Shown in pieces: positions 1 to 8,119 of a stretch of 64,000 nucleotides of DNA. The notes beneath the pieces were generated by a model. The model searched no databases. It saw only the letters and a program-made list of their open reading frames with translations, and was not told the DNA's origin. Where the stretch lies: NCBI GenBank assembly GCA_903911085.1, contig CAIWCC010000104.1, positions 1-64,000 of the forward strand, in the 5' to 3' direction. The stretch's first letter is position 1. Every line of letters starts with the position of its first letter. This DNA comes from an uncultured Bacteroidales bacterium (GTDB lineage: Bacteria; Bacteroidota; Bacteroidia; Bacteroidales; Paludibacteraceae). The position numbers and the translations under genes were made by a program.

Positions 1-104
<104 letters not shown>

Positions 105-106
105 TT

Positions 107-142
107 AAGCCCCGCATATTAAGTTATGTGGGGCTTTTTTTG
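107..142 (+). terminator. Intrinsic terminator of the rRNA operon
   Basis: A strong hairpin with stem AAGCCCC (107-113) against GGGGCTT (130-136), extended inwards by several more pairs, is followed by a run of T. It lies directly after the 5S gene. Confidence 0.9.
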
Positions 143-360
143 TGCTATTTGTTTACAAATTGTTTTTTTTGCGGGCTCAACCGGAAAAGTTGTGTTATAA
201 ATTTCTTTATTCACAAATTTTAGTGAGTTTGAAAAGTAAAAATCTAATATCTCTAAACCCTCTGAATGATGCTCCAAATTTTTGATTTTATCGTTAAATG
301 ATTCATTCAGCCGATGTGTGTGTTCTTCTGTTATCAAAATAATTGAGAATTGTCACTTAA

Positions 361-716
361 TGAGATTGAATTGTACGTGTTAAAGTTCCCAAAAGAAAGG
401 AATTGAATTTTATTAACTCTGTCATACCATTGAGCCAATCAATAGCAAATAACTACCTCCATTTTGGCGATTTTGATTTTGCAGGAATTGGCAATTAACT
501 CAATGAATTTCAGAAATATATCAGAGAGTGAGATAACTTTTTAATTCCCAATAATATTGAAGAATTGATAATGAAGAATGGTAGTAAAAAAAGATATGAT
601 ATTCAAAAAATAAATTTTGATATCTAACACATTAATGAAGATAAGGTATTTATTTGATTGAGATAATACACAAATATAAAAAAGGATTGGATCAGGAAGG
701 GTTAATTGTGAAATGA
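361..716 (+). pseudogene. Decayed JetD/DUF2220-like (Toprim-type) gene remnant
   Basis: No intact gene is present, but a readable protein trace survives. From about 436 the frame reads YLHFGDFDFAGIGN, then stop, LNEFQKYIRE, stop, then FLIPNNIEELIMKNGSKKRYD and QKINFDI, stop. After a frameshift near 650 it continues as LIEIIHKYKKGLDQEGLI and ends at a TGA at 714-716. Upstream, in another frame, EIELYVLKFPKERN may belong to the same protein. At least three in-frame stops and two frameshifts show a dead gene. The GDFDFAG motif with the downstream layout resembles the C-terminal Toprim-like domain of Wadjet JetD (DUF2220) or the related DUF7281 family. That assignment is from memory and uncertain; decay itself is clear. 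Its N-terminal part is missing, presumably lost or unrecognisable in 143-360. Confidence 0.6.
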
Positions 717-786
717 TTTAAATGTGAATTATTTGTTCCAATGAAAATAATTTGTTAATTTTGGTAGACTTAAGAATGTAAAATCT

Positions 787-825
787 TTAAAATAGCAGTC
801 AATTTTTTATTGACTGCTATTTTAA
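787..825. terminator. Bidirectional terminator downstream of miaB
   Basis: A 16-bp perfect stem, TTAAAATAGCAGTCAA (787-802) against its complement (810-825), encloses a short T-rich loop. It lies 25 bp past the 3' end of miaB and has A/T flanks on both sides, so it can work for the minus-strand gene and for read-through from the left. Confidence 0.8.
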
Positions 826-849
826 AGATAATTTTCAGTTTAATAATAA

Positions 850-2214
850 TTATTCAATTACTTCACCAATTAGTGCAGCTGAAGATGCACTTAAAATTTT
901 AACTTGAATGGTTTCACCAATATGACGACCCAAGCGCGGAAAAATAACCACCTTGTTTTGTGAGGTTCGTCCGAAAAGTTGCTCTTTCGATTTCTTTGAA
1001 AACCCTTCAACAAGGACTTCAAATATTTTACCAATGTCTTTTTGATTGCCTTTATTGGTCAATTCACGCTGAATGTCAATTATTTCGGCTAATCGACGAA
1101 GTTTTTCATCTTCGGATATGTTATCTGGTAAATTTTTGGCTGCAAATGTGCCTGGTCGTTCGGAGTATTTAAACATAAAGGCTAAATCAAAATTCACTTC
1201 GCGCAATAATGAAAGTGTTTGTTGATGATCATCCTCTGTTTCGCTATGAAAACCACAAAACACATCAGTGCTAATTGAAGCATCTGGTAAAATCCTTCGA
1301 ATTGCAGAAATTCGTTCTAAATACCATTCTCGGGTGTATTTTCTATTCATCAATTTTAGAATTGCGTTACTGCCTGACTGAACGGGTAAATGAATTGATT
1401 TACATAGGTTTGGATGTGAAGCAATTGTTTCTAGAGTACGGTCACACATATCTTTTGGATGCGAAGTAGAAAAGCGGAAACGGATTTCAGGTGAAGCTTC
1501 GGCTACAATTTTTAATAAATCAGGAAACTCTATCACTTTTCCATCTTTTTCAATTCGATAGGAGTTTACATTCTGACCTAGCAAAGTTACTTCTTTGTAA
1601 TTTTTATTCTGTAAATCTTTTAATTCATTTAAAATACTTTCTACATCCCTACTTCTCTCACGACCTCGCGTGTACGGTACAATACAATAAGAGCAAAAAT
1701 TATTACATCCACGCATTATTGATATAAATCCAGAAATTGATTTGCTTAACCGAGATGGTAAAATATCACTGTAAGTTTCTGTTGTTGAAAGTTCTACATT
1801 AATTGCCTTATTGCCATTTTCAATACTTCCAATCAAGTTAGGAATATCAAGATATGCATCTGGTCCAACTACTATATTAACCCCATGATGGTTTATCAAT
1901 TCGTCTTTTACACGCTCAGCCATACATCCAACAACCCCAATGATTAGTTTTTTGTTTTTGCGCTTTAATGTTTGGAAGTATTTCAATCTGTTAATTACTT
2001 TCTGCTCGGCATTGTCTCGTATAGAACATGTGTTAACGAAAATGGCATCTGCCTCTGATATTTTATCTGTTAATTCAAAACCATCCATTTGCATAATTGA
2101 AGCTACAACTTCACTATCTGCAACATTCATTTGACAGCCATAGGTTTCGATAAATAATTTTTTGTCGTTTAAAGCAGATTTAAAGTCTGTTGAAACGTCG
2201 TTATTTTCAATCAT
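850..2214 (-). CDS. miaB: tRNA-2-methylthio-N6-dimethylallyladenosine synthase MiaB
   Basis: This radical SAM methylthiotransferase adds the 2-methylthio group to i6A37 of tRNAs that read UNN codons. The 454-residue length is typical. The N-terminal UPF0004 domain supplies Cys27 (ETYGCQMN), Cys63 (NTCSIRDNAE) and Cys97 (GVVGCMAE) for the auxiliary [4Fe-4S] cluster. The radical SAM motif is Cys170, Cys174 and Cys177 in RGCNNFCSYC, followed by the MiaB-typical IVPYTRGRERSR. A TRAM domain fills the last 65 residues or so. The QMN/ADSE signature and length favour MiaB over RimO or MtaB. The gene stands alone, with a promoter at 2247-2276 and a terminator at 787-825. Confidence 0.96.
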   Translation of the reverse strand: MIENNDVSTDFKSALNDKKLFIETYGCQMNVADSEVVASIMQMDGFELTDKISEADAIFVNTCSIRDNAEQKVINRLKYFQTLKRKNKKLIIGVVGCMAERVKDELINHHGVNIVVGPDAYLDIPNLIGSIENGNKAINVELSTTETYSDILPSRLSKSISGFISIMRGCNNFCSYCIVPYTRGRERSRDVESILNELKDLQNKNYKEVTLLGQNVNSYRIEKDGKVIEFPDLLKIVAEASPEIRFRFSTSHPKDMCDRTLETIASHPNLCKSIHLPVQSGSNAILKLMNRKYTREWYLERISAIRRILPDASISTDVFCGFHSETEDDHQQTLSLLREVNFDLAFMFKYSERPGTFAAKNLPDNISEDEKLRRLAEIIDIQRELTNKGNQKDIGKIFEVLVEGFSKKSKEQLFGRTSQNKVVIFPRLGRHIGETIQVKILSASSAALIGEVIE

Positions 2215-2246
2215 AATTTATTTTTCTAATGTTTAATTTTCAAATA

Positions 2247-2276
2247 CAAAGGTACATCTTATAATTTAAATACAAA
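2247..2276 (-). promoter_or_regulatory. Promoter of miaB
   Basis: On the minus strand, TTTG (2273-2276) and TACCTTTG (2247-2254) are 18 bp apart. This is very close to the Bacteroidota -33/-7 consensus TTTG-N19-TAnnTTTG. It lies 33 bp upstream of the start codon. Confidence 0.7.
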
Positions 2277-2581
2277 AACTAATCAGTTAACTATATTTAA
2301 CATCTTCATTAATGCTTATATAACTTATTGATTTATAGAAATAAAATTGAGATGTATCAGATGATATTAATGCAAAAACATAATATTTTTATATTTTTTG
2401 ATACTAGGTATTGCAGGACTAAAATAATTTTCTGACTTTTGTAAAGTAAACAAACAGATAAATTTTTCATAGTTAAGGTTTAGGTTAAAATGTACAATGG
2501 GTGGCTGTGAAGTTACCCTTTGTTTTTTGTTTACTTTCTATTAAAATTTATTTTTATACCAATTAATTCAAAAGTAATTTG

Positions 2582-2589
2582 TATTTTTG
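2582..2589 (+). promoter_or_regulatory. Probable -7 box of the 2613 gene
   Basis: TATTTTTG matches TAnnTTTG and ends 23 bp before the ATG. No clear -33 TTTG is seen at the usual distance. Confidence 0.5.
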
Positions 2590-2612
2590 TAAAACTCAAA
2601 TTTTGATATTCT

Positions 2613-3014
2613 ATGGACGGTATAGGCGATTATTTTTATCTAATAGTTTTGGTTATTGCTGGATTAAGTAGTTTGTTTAAGAATAAAAAGGAAACAACAA
2701 ATTCAGAGACAGCACCAAAAACCTCAAAGAAGAATTGGGAAGATGTTTTAAGAGAATTGACACCAATAAGTGTAGATAAACAAACAAAAACTGTAGTTGT
2801 TAAACGAACGGAGGAAGTGCCAAAAACCTTTGTAGAAGGTACTTCTAGCATGAAAGACCGAAGTCCTGTTTCGAACATGGTAAGTACTCATAAGATTATA
2901 AGTGAAGAAGATAAAATATTGACTACAGAAGAGTGTACCGATATTCAAATCAATTTACGCAACAATGCAAGAAGTGCATTTATTTATTCTGAAATTTTCA
3001 ATAGAAAGTATTGA
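2613..3014 (+). CDS. Small membrane-anchored protein of unknown function
   Basis: I do not recognise an assigned function. The 133-residue protein has an N-terminal hydrophobic segment at about residues 7-20 (FYLIVLVIAGLSSLF), a basic stop-transfer stretch (KNKKE), and then a long polar, probably disordered region rich in Lys, Thr and Ser. It ends in a compact motif, LRNNARSAFIYSEIFNRKY. Small proteins of similar architecture with an ARxAFIYSEIFNRKY-like tail are, as far as I recall, common hypothetical proteins in Bacteroidales; the conserved tail suggests an interaction peptide. It sits upstream of greA but is separated by greA's own promoter. The start is fixed by the promoter box 23 bp upstream. 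Confidence 0.7.
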   Translation: MDGIGDYFYLIVLVIAGLSSLFKNKKETTNSETAPKTSKKNWEDVLRELTPISVDKQTKTVVVKRTEEVPKTFVEGTSSMKDRSPVSNMVSTHKIISEEDKILTTEECTDIQINLRNNARSAFIYSEIFNRKY

Positions 3015-3134
3015 AATATATTATAAAATTGTTATTTGACTATTTCAACTGTTCATTTCAATTGAATTTTAGGACTGATAATTAAATAAATACAAATAAA
3101 TGCAATCCGAATAGTTTATTTAAAAAAAAGCTAG

Positions 3135-3142
3135 TATATTTG
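3135..3142 (+). promoter_or_regulatory. Probable greA promoter (-7 box)
   Basis: TATATTTG matches TAnnTTTG. It lies between the stop of the upstream gene and the greA leader hairpin, so the hairpin would be in the greA transcript. The -33 element is weak. Confidence 0.55.
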
Positions 3143-3172
3143 CAGTGTATTAAAAATAAATTAAATTAGAAT

Positions 3173-3206
3173 AAGAGTTCCGGCTGATATTGTCGGAATT
3201 CTTTTT
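3173..3206 (+). terminator. Terminator-like hairpin in the greA leader
   Basis: A 10-bp stem, AAGAGTTCCG (3173-3182) against CGGAATTCTT (3194-3203) with one G-U pair, has an 11-nt loop and is followed directly by T residues to 3206. It has the shape of an intrinsic terminator. Because a promoter box lies about 30 bp upstream and greA starts 44 bp downstream, it looks like a promoter-proximal attenuator rather than the end of the preceding gene, although the latter is possible. Confidence 0.7.
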
Positions 3207-3249
3207 GTTATATACTTAAAAAAACACACCTAATAAAAGGAGTAAAGCT

Positions 3250-3720
3250 ATGGCAATAAATTATATGACTGTTCAAGGCTACAATAAATTAGTAGAGGAA
3301 TTGAATGAACTTGAAAGTGTTCAGCGACCAGCTATATCAAAACAAATTGGTGAAGCACGTGATAAAGGCGATTTGTCGGAAAATGCTGAATATGATGCTG
3401 CGAAAGAGGCACAAGGTTTACTTGAGATGAAAATTTCAAATCTTAAAAACATTGTTGCTACTGCACGTATGTTGGATGAAACAAAAATTAACACCAAAGA
3501 GGTTCAGATACTTACACGTGTGAAAATTAAAAATACTAAAACTCAACAAATCATGAGTTACATGATTGTATCTGAAAGTGAAGCTAATTTTAAGGAAGGA
3601 AAACTATCGGTGTCAACACCTATTGCCAAGGGATTGCTTGGGAAAAAAGTTGGTCAAAAAGCAACTGTTAATGTCCCTTCGGGTGTTATGGAGTTTGAGA
3701 TAATTGAAATTTCTTTGTAA
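3250..3720 (+). CDS. greA: Transcription elongation factor GreA
   Basis: GreA binds the secondary channel of RNA polymerase and stimulates cleavage of the nascent RNA in backtracked complexes. The 156-residue protein has the N-terminal coiled-coil with the family signature DKGDLSENAEYDAAKEAQG at about residues 38-56, where the acidic tip residues (D, E) coordinate the catalytic Mg2+. A C-terminal FKBP-like domain ends at GVMEFEIIEISL. The start codon follows a purine-rich AAAAGGAG about 8 bp upstream, unusually good for this organism. It is followed after 38 bp by the HIT gene on the same strand, probably one transcript. Confidence 0.97.
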   Translation: MAINYMTVQGYNKLVEELNELESVQRPAISKQIGEARDKGDLSENAEYDAAKEAQGLLEMKISNLKNIVATARMLDETKINTKEVQILTRVKIKNTKTQQIMSYMIVSESEANFKEGKLSVSTPIAKGLLGKKVGQKATVNVPSGVMEFEIIEISL

Positions 3721-3758
3721 AAATTTTCTTTAAAATTATTGAAGTTAGGAGACAAATT

Positions 3759-4151
3759 ATGGCAACAATTTTTTCAAGAATAATATCAGGTGAAATACCT
3801 TGCTACAAGATTGCTGAAGATGAACATTTTTTTGCTTTTTTGGATATTAATCCAATGGTCAAAGGTCATACACTTGTCATTCCAAAGTTAGAAGAGGATT
3901 ATATTTTCAATTTGGATGATAGAACATTATCTGATATGATGGTTTTTGCAAAAAAGATTGCAAAATCAATAGAACAAAGTGTATCATGTTTGCGAGTAGG
4001 AGTGGCAATAATTGGTTTGGAAGTGCCTCATGCACATATTCATCTCATTCCAATAAATAAAGAGTCTGATATGAATTTCAAAAATCCTAAATTAAAACTT
4101 TCGGAAGTTAAAATGATTGAAATTGCTAACAACATAAAATCAAATTTATAG
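3759..4151 (+). CDS. HIT family protein (nucleotide hydrolase/transferase)
   Basis: Histidine-triad proteins hydrolyse nucleoside phosphoramidates or dinucleoside polyphosphates through a covalent His-nucleotide intermediate. The 130-residue protein shows the whole domain: IFSRIISGEIPCYKIAEDE at the N terminus, the FLDINPMVKGHTLVIPK strand-helix, and the triad HAHIHLIPI at about residues 91-99. The size and layout fit a Hint/HinT-like enzyme; the natural substrate is not predictable. The GreA-HIT arrangement is, as far as I recall, frequent in Bacteroidales. Confidence 0.93.
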   Translation: MATIFSRIISGEIPCYKIAEDEHFFAFLDINPMVKGHTLVIPKLEEDYIFNLDDRTLSDMMVFAKKIAKSIEQSVSCLRVGVAIIGLEVPHAHIHLIPINKESDMNFKNPKLKLSEVKMIEIANNIKSNL

Positions 4152-4237
4152 AAATTTTTTTTACAAATGAATCAATTATGCTTTTGGTAATATAACTTGA
4201 TTATTTAAATTTTAATTTTTTATAAAAAATAATTAAC

Positions 4238-4278
4238 AAAAAAATGGATGGTATAAGATTTTATACCATCCATTTTTT
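4238..4278. terminator. Bidirectional terminator between HIT gene and purF-like gene
   Basis: A near-perfect inverted repeat, AATGGATGGTATAA against TTATACCATCCATT, is flanked by A6-7 on the left and T6 on the right. It lies between two convergent genes and should terminate both. Confidence 0.88.
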
Positions 4279-4310
4279 GTTAATATATTGCAAGTGTTCA
4301 GTAAGGTGAT

Positions 4311-6107
4311 TTAATTATCCCTACCTTCATAAAAATTAATGTATGCTAAATTTACCATACGATTTCCGCCAGGGGTTGGATAATTTCCTGAAAAATACCA
4401 ATCTCCAGTATGATTTGGACACGCTTCATGTAAACCTTCAATAGTTTGATATACTAATTCTACGGGACAATCCACACCAGCGGGAGTAAGCATTTGAGCT
4501 ATTTTTTTTGATATTTCTTCCAATGTGAATGGTTTGTAAATTTCAGTAACATAGTTTATTACGTCTTCTTTTGGTAAATGCTCTTGCGCCTTTGATTTAA
4601 AATACACCGAATCAATTAAATCTTGCTGACCAGTTTCCTTTAATAACTCGATTGCTGCCCTAAAAGCGCAAAATTCATTCATTCGTGCCATGTCAATTCC
4701 GTAATAATCTGGATAACGGATTTGAGGCGAAGATGATACAATGACAATTTTTTTTGGTTCTAAGCGATTTAGAATTTTTAAAATGCTTTGTTTCAGTGTT
4801 GTACCACGAACAATTGAATCGTCGATGGCAACCAAATTATCAACTCTACCACGACGAATTGAACCATAAGTAACATCGTAAACGTGTGTTGCTAAATCAT
4901 TTCTTTCATCATTCGTAGAAATAAAAGTACGTAATTTAATGTCTTTTATAAGCACTTTTTCAACTCTAATGGGTCTGCCTGTAGCTAGATTAATACCATC
5001 TTTCATTCCATAAAAGGCAACTTCTGCTGTGTTTGGAATAAATGAAAAGACAGTGTTATCTACATCGTAATCAATGGCTTTAAGAATTGGATGTGCCAAC
5101 GATTGACCAAGTTTTTTGCGTTCTTTGTAAATGTCAATATCACTTCCGCGAGAGAAATAAATTCGTTCAAAAGAACATTTTGTTAATTCGGAAGAGGCTG
5201 GACGTATGGTTTCAAATTTTATAGTTCCATTTTTTTTGATAATTAAAGCTTCTCCAGGTAATAATTCTTTGATGTCCTCTTCTTTTACATTCATAGCTGT
5301 CTGAATGACAGGCCGTTCTGAAGCAGTTACAACAATTTCATCATTAATATAATAAAAAGCGGGACGAATGCCTTTAGGGTCGCGAAAAACAAATGAATCA
5401 CCATGACCTAACATGCCACAAATAACATAGCCGCCGTCCCACATTTTTTCGGATTTACGAATAAATGAGGCTATGTCAAGGTTTTCTTCAATTTTTTGAG
5501 TTATTGCTAAATCGTTAGTGTAGCGCTGTTTAATTTTATCATATTCTTTTTGAACCTCTTGATCTAATTGAAAACCTAGTGATTCAAGCATAAGAAACGT
5601 ATCGCCTTTGTCCCGCGGATGTTGGCCTTTGAGTGTTAGGTGATTAAATAATTCATCAACATTAGTTAAATTGAAATTTCCAGCTAGTACTAAAGTTCTG
5701 TTTTTCCAATTGTGGCGTCGCAGAAATGGATGAACGTATGACAATCCGCTTTTTCCAGTGGTGCTATAGCGCAAATGCCCCATATACAGCTCACCAGCAA
5801 ATGGTAATTTTTCTTTCGATTTTGCAGCGCTTAGATAAACTTCATCCGAAGTTTTTATCATTTGTTTGTTAATCGTTGCAAAAATTTCTTGAATTGCATT
5901 TTTACCTTCTACTCGTTCACGCCAGATATATTCTTCACCCGCAGGCATATCGAGTTTTACGGTTGCTAAACCAGCACCTTCTTGTCCTCGATTATGCTGT
6001 TTTTCCATTAATAAATACATTTTTTGCAATCCGTATTGCCAGGTACCATATTTTTCTTGATAAAAATCTAATGGCTTTAAAAGCCTAACCATTGCTATTC
6101 CGCACAT
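4311..6107 (-). CDS. purF: Amidophosphoribosyltransferase, long Bacteroidota form
   Basis: This enzyme catalyses the first step of purine synthesis, PRPP plus glutamine to 5-phosphoribosylamine. The N terminus, MCGIAMVRLL, places the nucleophilic Cys at position 2, exposed after Met removal (class II glutamine amidotransferase, residues about 2-290, with HNRGQEGAGLA). The type I phosphoribosyltransferase domain carries the PRPP loop VAIDDSIVRGTT at about residues 425-436. At 598 residues it is longer than the roughly 470-500 of E. coli or Bacillus PurF, with inserts in the glutaminase half; long forms of this kind are usual in Bacteroidales, where a shorter PurF may also occur elsewhere. It is therefore either the purine enzyme or a paralogue of it. 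It has its own promoter and a terminator on both sides. Confidence 0.88.
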   Translation of the reverse strand: MCGIAMVRLLKPLDFYQEKYGTWQYGLQKMYLLMEKQHNRGQEGAGLATVKLDMPAGEEYIWRERVEGKNAIQEIFATINKQMIKTSDEVYLSAAKSKEKLPFAGELYMGHLRYSTTGKSGLSYVHPFLRRHNWKNRTLVLAGNFNLTNVDELFNHLTLKGQHPRDKGDTFLMLESLGFQLDQEVQKEYDKIKQRYTNDLAITQKIEENLDIASFIRKSEKMWDGGYVICGMLGHGDSFVFRDPKGIRPAFYYINDEIVVTASERPVIQTAMNVKEEDIKELLPGEALIIKKNGTIKFETIRPASSELTKCSFERIYFSRGSDIDIYKERKKLGQSLAHPILKAIDYDVDNTVFSFIPNTAEVAFYGMKDGINLATGRPIRVEKVLIKDIKLRTFISTNDERNDLATHVYDVTYGSIRRGRVDNLVAIDDSIVRGTTLKQSILKILNRLEPKKIVIVSSSPQIRYPDYYGIDMARMNEFCAFRAAIELLKETGQQDLIDSVYFKSKAQEHLPKEDVINYVTEIYKPFTLEEISKKIAQMLTPAGVDCPVELVYQTIEGLHEACPNHTGDWYFSGNYPTPGGNRMVNLAYINFYEGRDN

Positions 6108-6134
6108 ATCTTTTTTTGATAAATAATTATATTA

Positions 6135-6142
6135 CAAATATA
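6135..6142 (-). promoter_or_regulatory. -7 box of the purF-like gene
   Basis: On the minus strand the box reads TATATTTG and lies 27 bp before the start codon. No good -33 element is visible. Confidence 0.5.
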
Positions 6143-6190
6143 TTGTAAAAATCAATAACTTAATAAAATTCTAATAATAAACCTAATAAA

Positions 6191-6218
6191 AAAACCCCAA
6201 CGTAAACGCAGGGGTTTT
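6191..6218 (-). terminator. Terminator of glmS
   Basis: The stem AAAACCCC (6191-6198) against GGGGTTTT (6211-6218) has a short loop. On the minus strand it is followed by a run of seven T, directly after glmS. Confidence 0.85.
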
Positions 6219-6226
6219 GTTGTATG

Positions 6227-8068
6227 TTATTCTACAGTAACCGATTTTGCCAAGTTTCGAGGTTGATCCACATTACAACCCTTTACAACTGCAATATGAT
6301 ATGCAAGTAATTGTAATGGTATGGCGGCCAATAATGGAACTAAACATTCCTCAGTTTCGGGTATACTTATTGAATAATCGGACATGTTTTTAACTGTAAC
6401 ATCTCCTTCAGTAACTATCGAAATTATTTTTCCTTTTCGAGCTTTTATTTCTTGAATATTGCTAACTACTTTTTCGTACATACCTACATTTGGAGCAATT
6501 ACTACCACTGGCATTTCCTGACTAATTAGAGCAATTGGCCCATGTTTCATTTCGGCAGCTGGATATCCTTCAGCGTGAATATATGAAATTTCCTTTAATT
6601 TTAATGCTCCTTCTAATGCTACAGGGAAGTTATAGCCACGACCCATATAAATAAAATTATTTGCATAAGTAAAAGTCTTAGCAAATTCTGCTATTATTTT
6701 ATCTTGCTTTAATAAAGTAGTAATTTTATCTGGAATTCGCCCTAACTCGTGTACAATTTTTAAATAATTTTCTTGGCTCAATGTTCCTTTTTCTTTTCCA
6801 ATCATTAATGCCAACATGGTTAATACAGTTACTTGTGCAGTAAATGCTTTGGTAGAAGCAACTCCAATTTCGGGACCAGCGTGGGTGTAACAGCCAGAAT
6901 GCGTGTTGCGTGGAATTGATGCACCAACAACATTACAAATTCCAAAAATAAAAGCGCCATGTGATTTAGCTAATTCTACTGCGGCCAAAGTATCAGCAGT
7001 TTCTCCAGATTGCGAAATTGCAATCACTAAATCATCGGGATTAATTACTGGCTTACGGTATCGAAATTCTGATGAATATTCAACCTCCACAGGTATACGT
7101 GCAAACTCTTCAATTGCATATTTTCCGATTAACCCTGCGTGCCAAGAAGTTCCACATGCAGTAATTATTATTCGTTTTGCATTTAAAAACTTTTCCTTAT
7201 TATCAATAAAACCAGCTAATGTAATAATATCTTCGTCAACATTTACACGTCCACGCATACTGTCACTTAGTGTTTTAGGTTGCTCGAAAATTTCTTTAAT
7301 CATAAAATGAGGATAGCCACCTTTTTCGAGTTGACTCAAAGTCATTTCAAGTTGTTTAATTTCTGGTGTTTTTTCTACATTCCCAATTGTCTTTATTTTT
7401 AATTCCTTTCCACGTTGTAAAGTAACTATTTCTTCTTCACCGATATATACAACTTTGTTGGTGAATTCTACAATTGGGGTTGCATCCGAAGCCAAAAAGA
7501 ATTCATCGTCTCCGATACCAACTACCAAAGGACTACCTTTACGTGCGGCAACAATAATATCTGGACAACCTTTTTCAATAACAGCAATTGCATATGCTCC
7601 AACAACTTGGTTTAGTGCTAGTTGAACGGCTGTTGTTAAATCAACTTTATTTGATTTTTTTATGAATTCAATTAGTTGTATTAGCACCTCTGTGTCAGTT
7701 TCACTGGAAAACGTATAACCACGTTCTTTTAAACCTTCTTTGAGAACAGCATAATTTTCAATTATTCCATTATGAATCAATGCCAATTCTTCCGATTGTG
7801 AATAATGTGGATGGGCATTTACCTTATTCGGTTCGCCATGTGTTGCCCAACGAGTATGAGCAATACCGATAGTTCCTTGAATATCTTTTTGTTCAGCAAA
7901 GTGTATTAAGTCAGAAACTTTTCCTTTGGCTTTATAAACATTAAGTTTATCATTATTCAATAACGCAATACCTGCACTATCATATCCTCTATATTCAAGA
8001 CGTTGTAAACCTTTGATAAGAATGGGATAAGCTTGTTTATTTCCAATGTAACCTACAATTCCACACAT
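6227..8068 (-). CDS. glmS: Glutamine--fructose-6-phosphate aminotransferase (isomerizing)
   Basis: GlmS makes glucosamine-6-phosphate from fructose-6-phosphate and glutamine, the entry to UDP-GlcNAc for peptidoglycan and lipid A. The 613-residue length is normal. MCGIVGYIG gives the N-terminal Cys nucleophile, with HTRWATHGEPNKVNAHPH at about residues 71-88 in the glutaminase domain. Two SIS domains follow (about 290-430 and 460-600) with CGTSWHAG, SQSGETADT, and the C-terminal QPRNLAKSVTVE that closes the sugar site. No glmS ribozyme is expected or seen. It lies 51 bp after dapL on the same strand, probably co-transcribed. Confidence 0.97.
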   Translation of the reverse strand: MCGIVGYIGNKQAYPILIKGLQRLEYRGYDSAGIALLNNDKLNVYKAKGKVSDLIHFAEQKDIQGTIGIAHTRWATHGEPNKVNAHPHYSQSEELALIHNGIIENYAVLKEGLKERGYTFSSETDTEVLIQLIEFIKKSNKVDLTTAVQLALNQVVGAYAIAVIEKGCPDIIVAARKGSPLVVGIGDDEFFLASDATPIVEFTNKVVYIGEEEIVTLQRGKELKIKTIGNVEKTPEIKQLEMTLSQLEKGGYPHFMIKEIFEQPKTLSDSMRGRVNVDEDIITLAGFIDNKEKFLNAKRIIITACGTSWHAGLIGKYAIEEFARIPVEVEYSSEFRYRKPVINPDDLVIAISQSGETADTLAAVELAKSHGAFIFGICNVVGASIPRNTHSGCYTHAGPEIGVASTKAFTAQVTVLTMLALMIGKEKGTLSQENYLKIVHELGRIPDKITTLLKQDKIIAEFAKTFTYANNFIYMGRGYNFPVALEGALKLKEISYIHAEGYPAAEMKHGPIALISQEMPVVVIAPNVGMYEKVVSNIQEIKARKGKIISIVTEGDVTVKNMSDYSISIPETEECLVPLLAAIPLQLLAYHIAVVKGCNVDQPRNLAKSVTVE

Positions 8069-8119
8069 AATTTTTATTTTAATTGATTTTATAATTCGTT
8101 GATAAGGTAATTCTATTAT

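Larger units (their letters stand above)
2215..2612. other. Intergenic region between miaB and the 2613 gene
   Basis: This divergent spacer holds the miaB promoter at its left end and a TAnnTTTG box for the rightward gene at 2582-2589. Between them I see only AT-rich sequence with no coding trace and no tRNA. Confidence 0.6.

Noticed and set aside
119-352. Open minus-strand frame (about 72 residues from a TTG) between the 5S terminator and the JetD-like relic
   Set aside because: It lacks an ATG, overlaps the rRNA terminator and has no recognised family. Its composition is protein-like, so it could be a gene fragment, but there is not enough to call it.
6200-6227. glmS ribozyme or riboswitch near glmS
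   Set aside because: The 5' side of glmS is only a 51-bp gap to dapL with no structure, so there is no room for the ribozyme; the hairpin seen is at the 3' end and is a terminator.
6903-7310. 135-codon plus-strand frame inside glmS
   Set aside because: Lies wholly within the well-supported glmS gene on the other strand and has no family resemblance.
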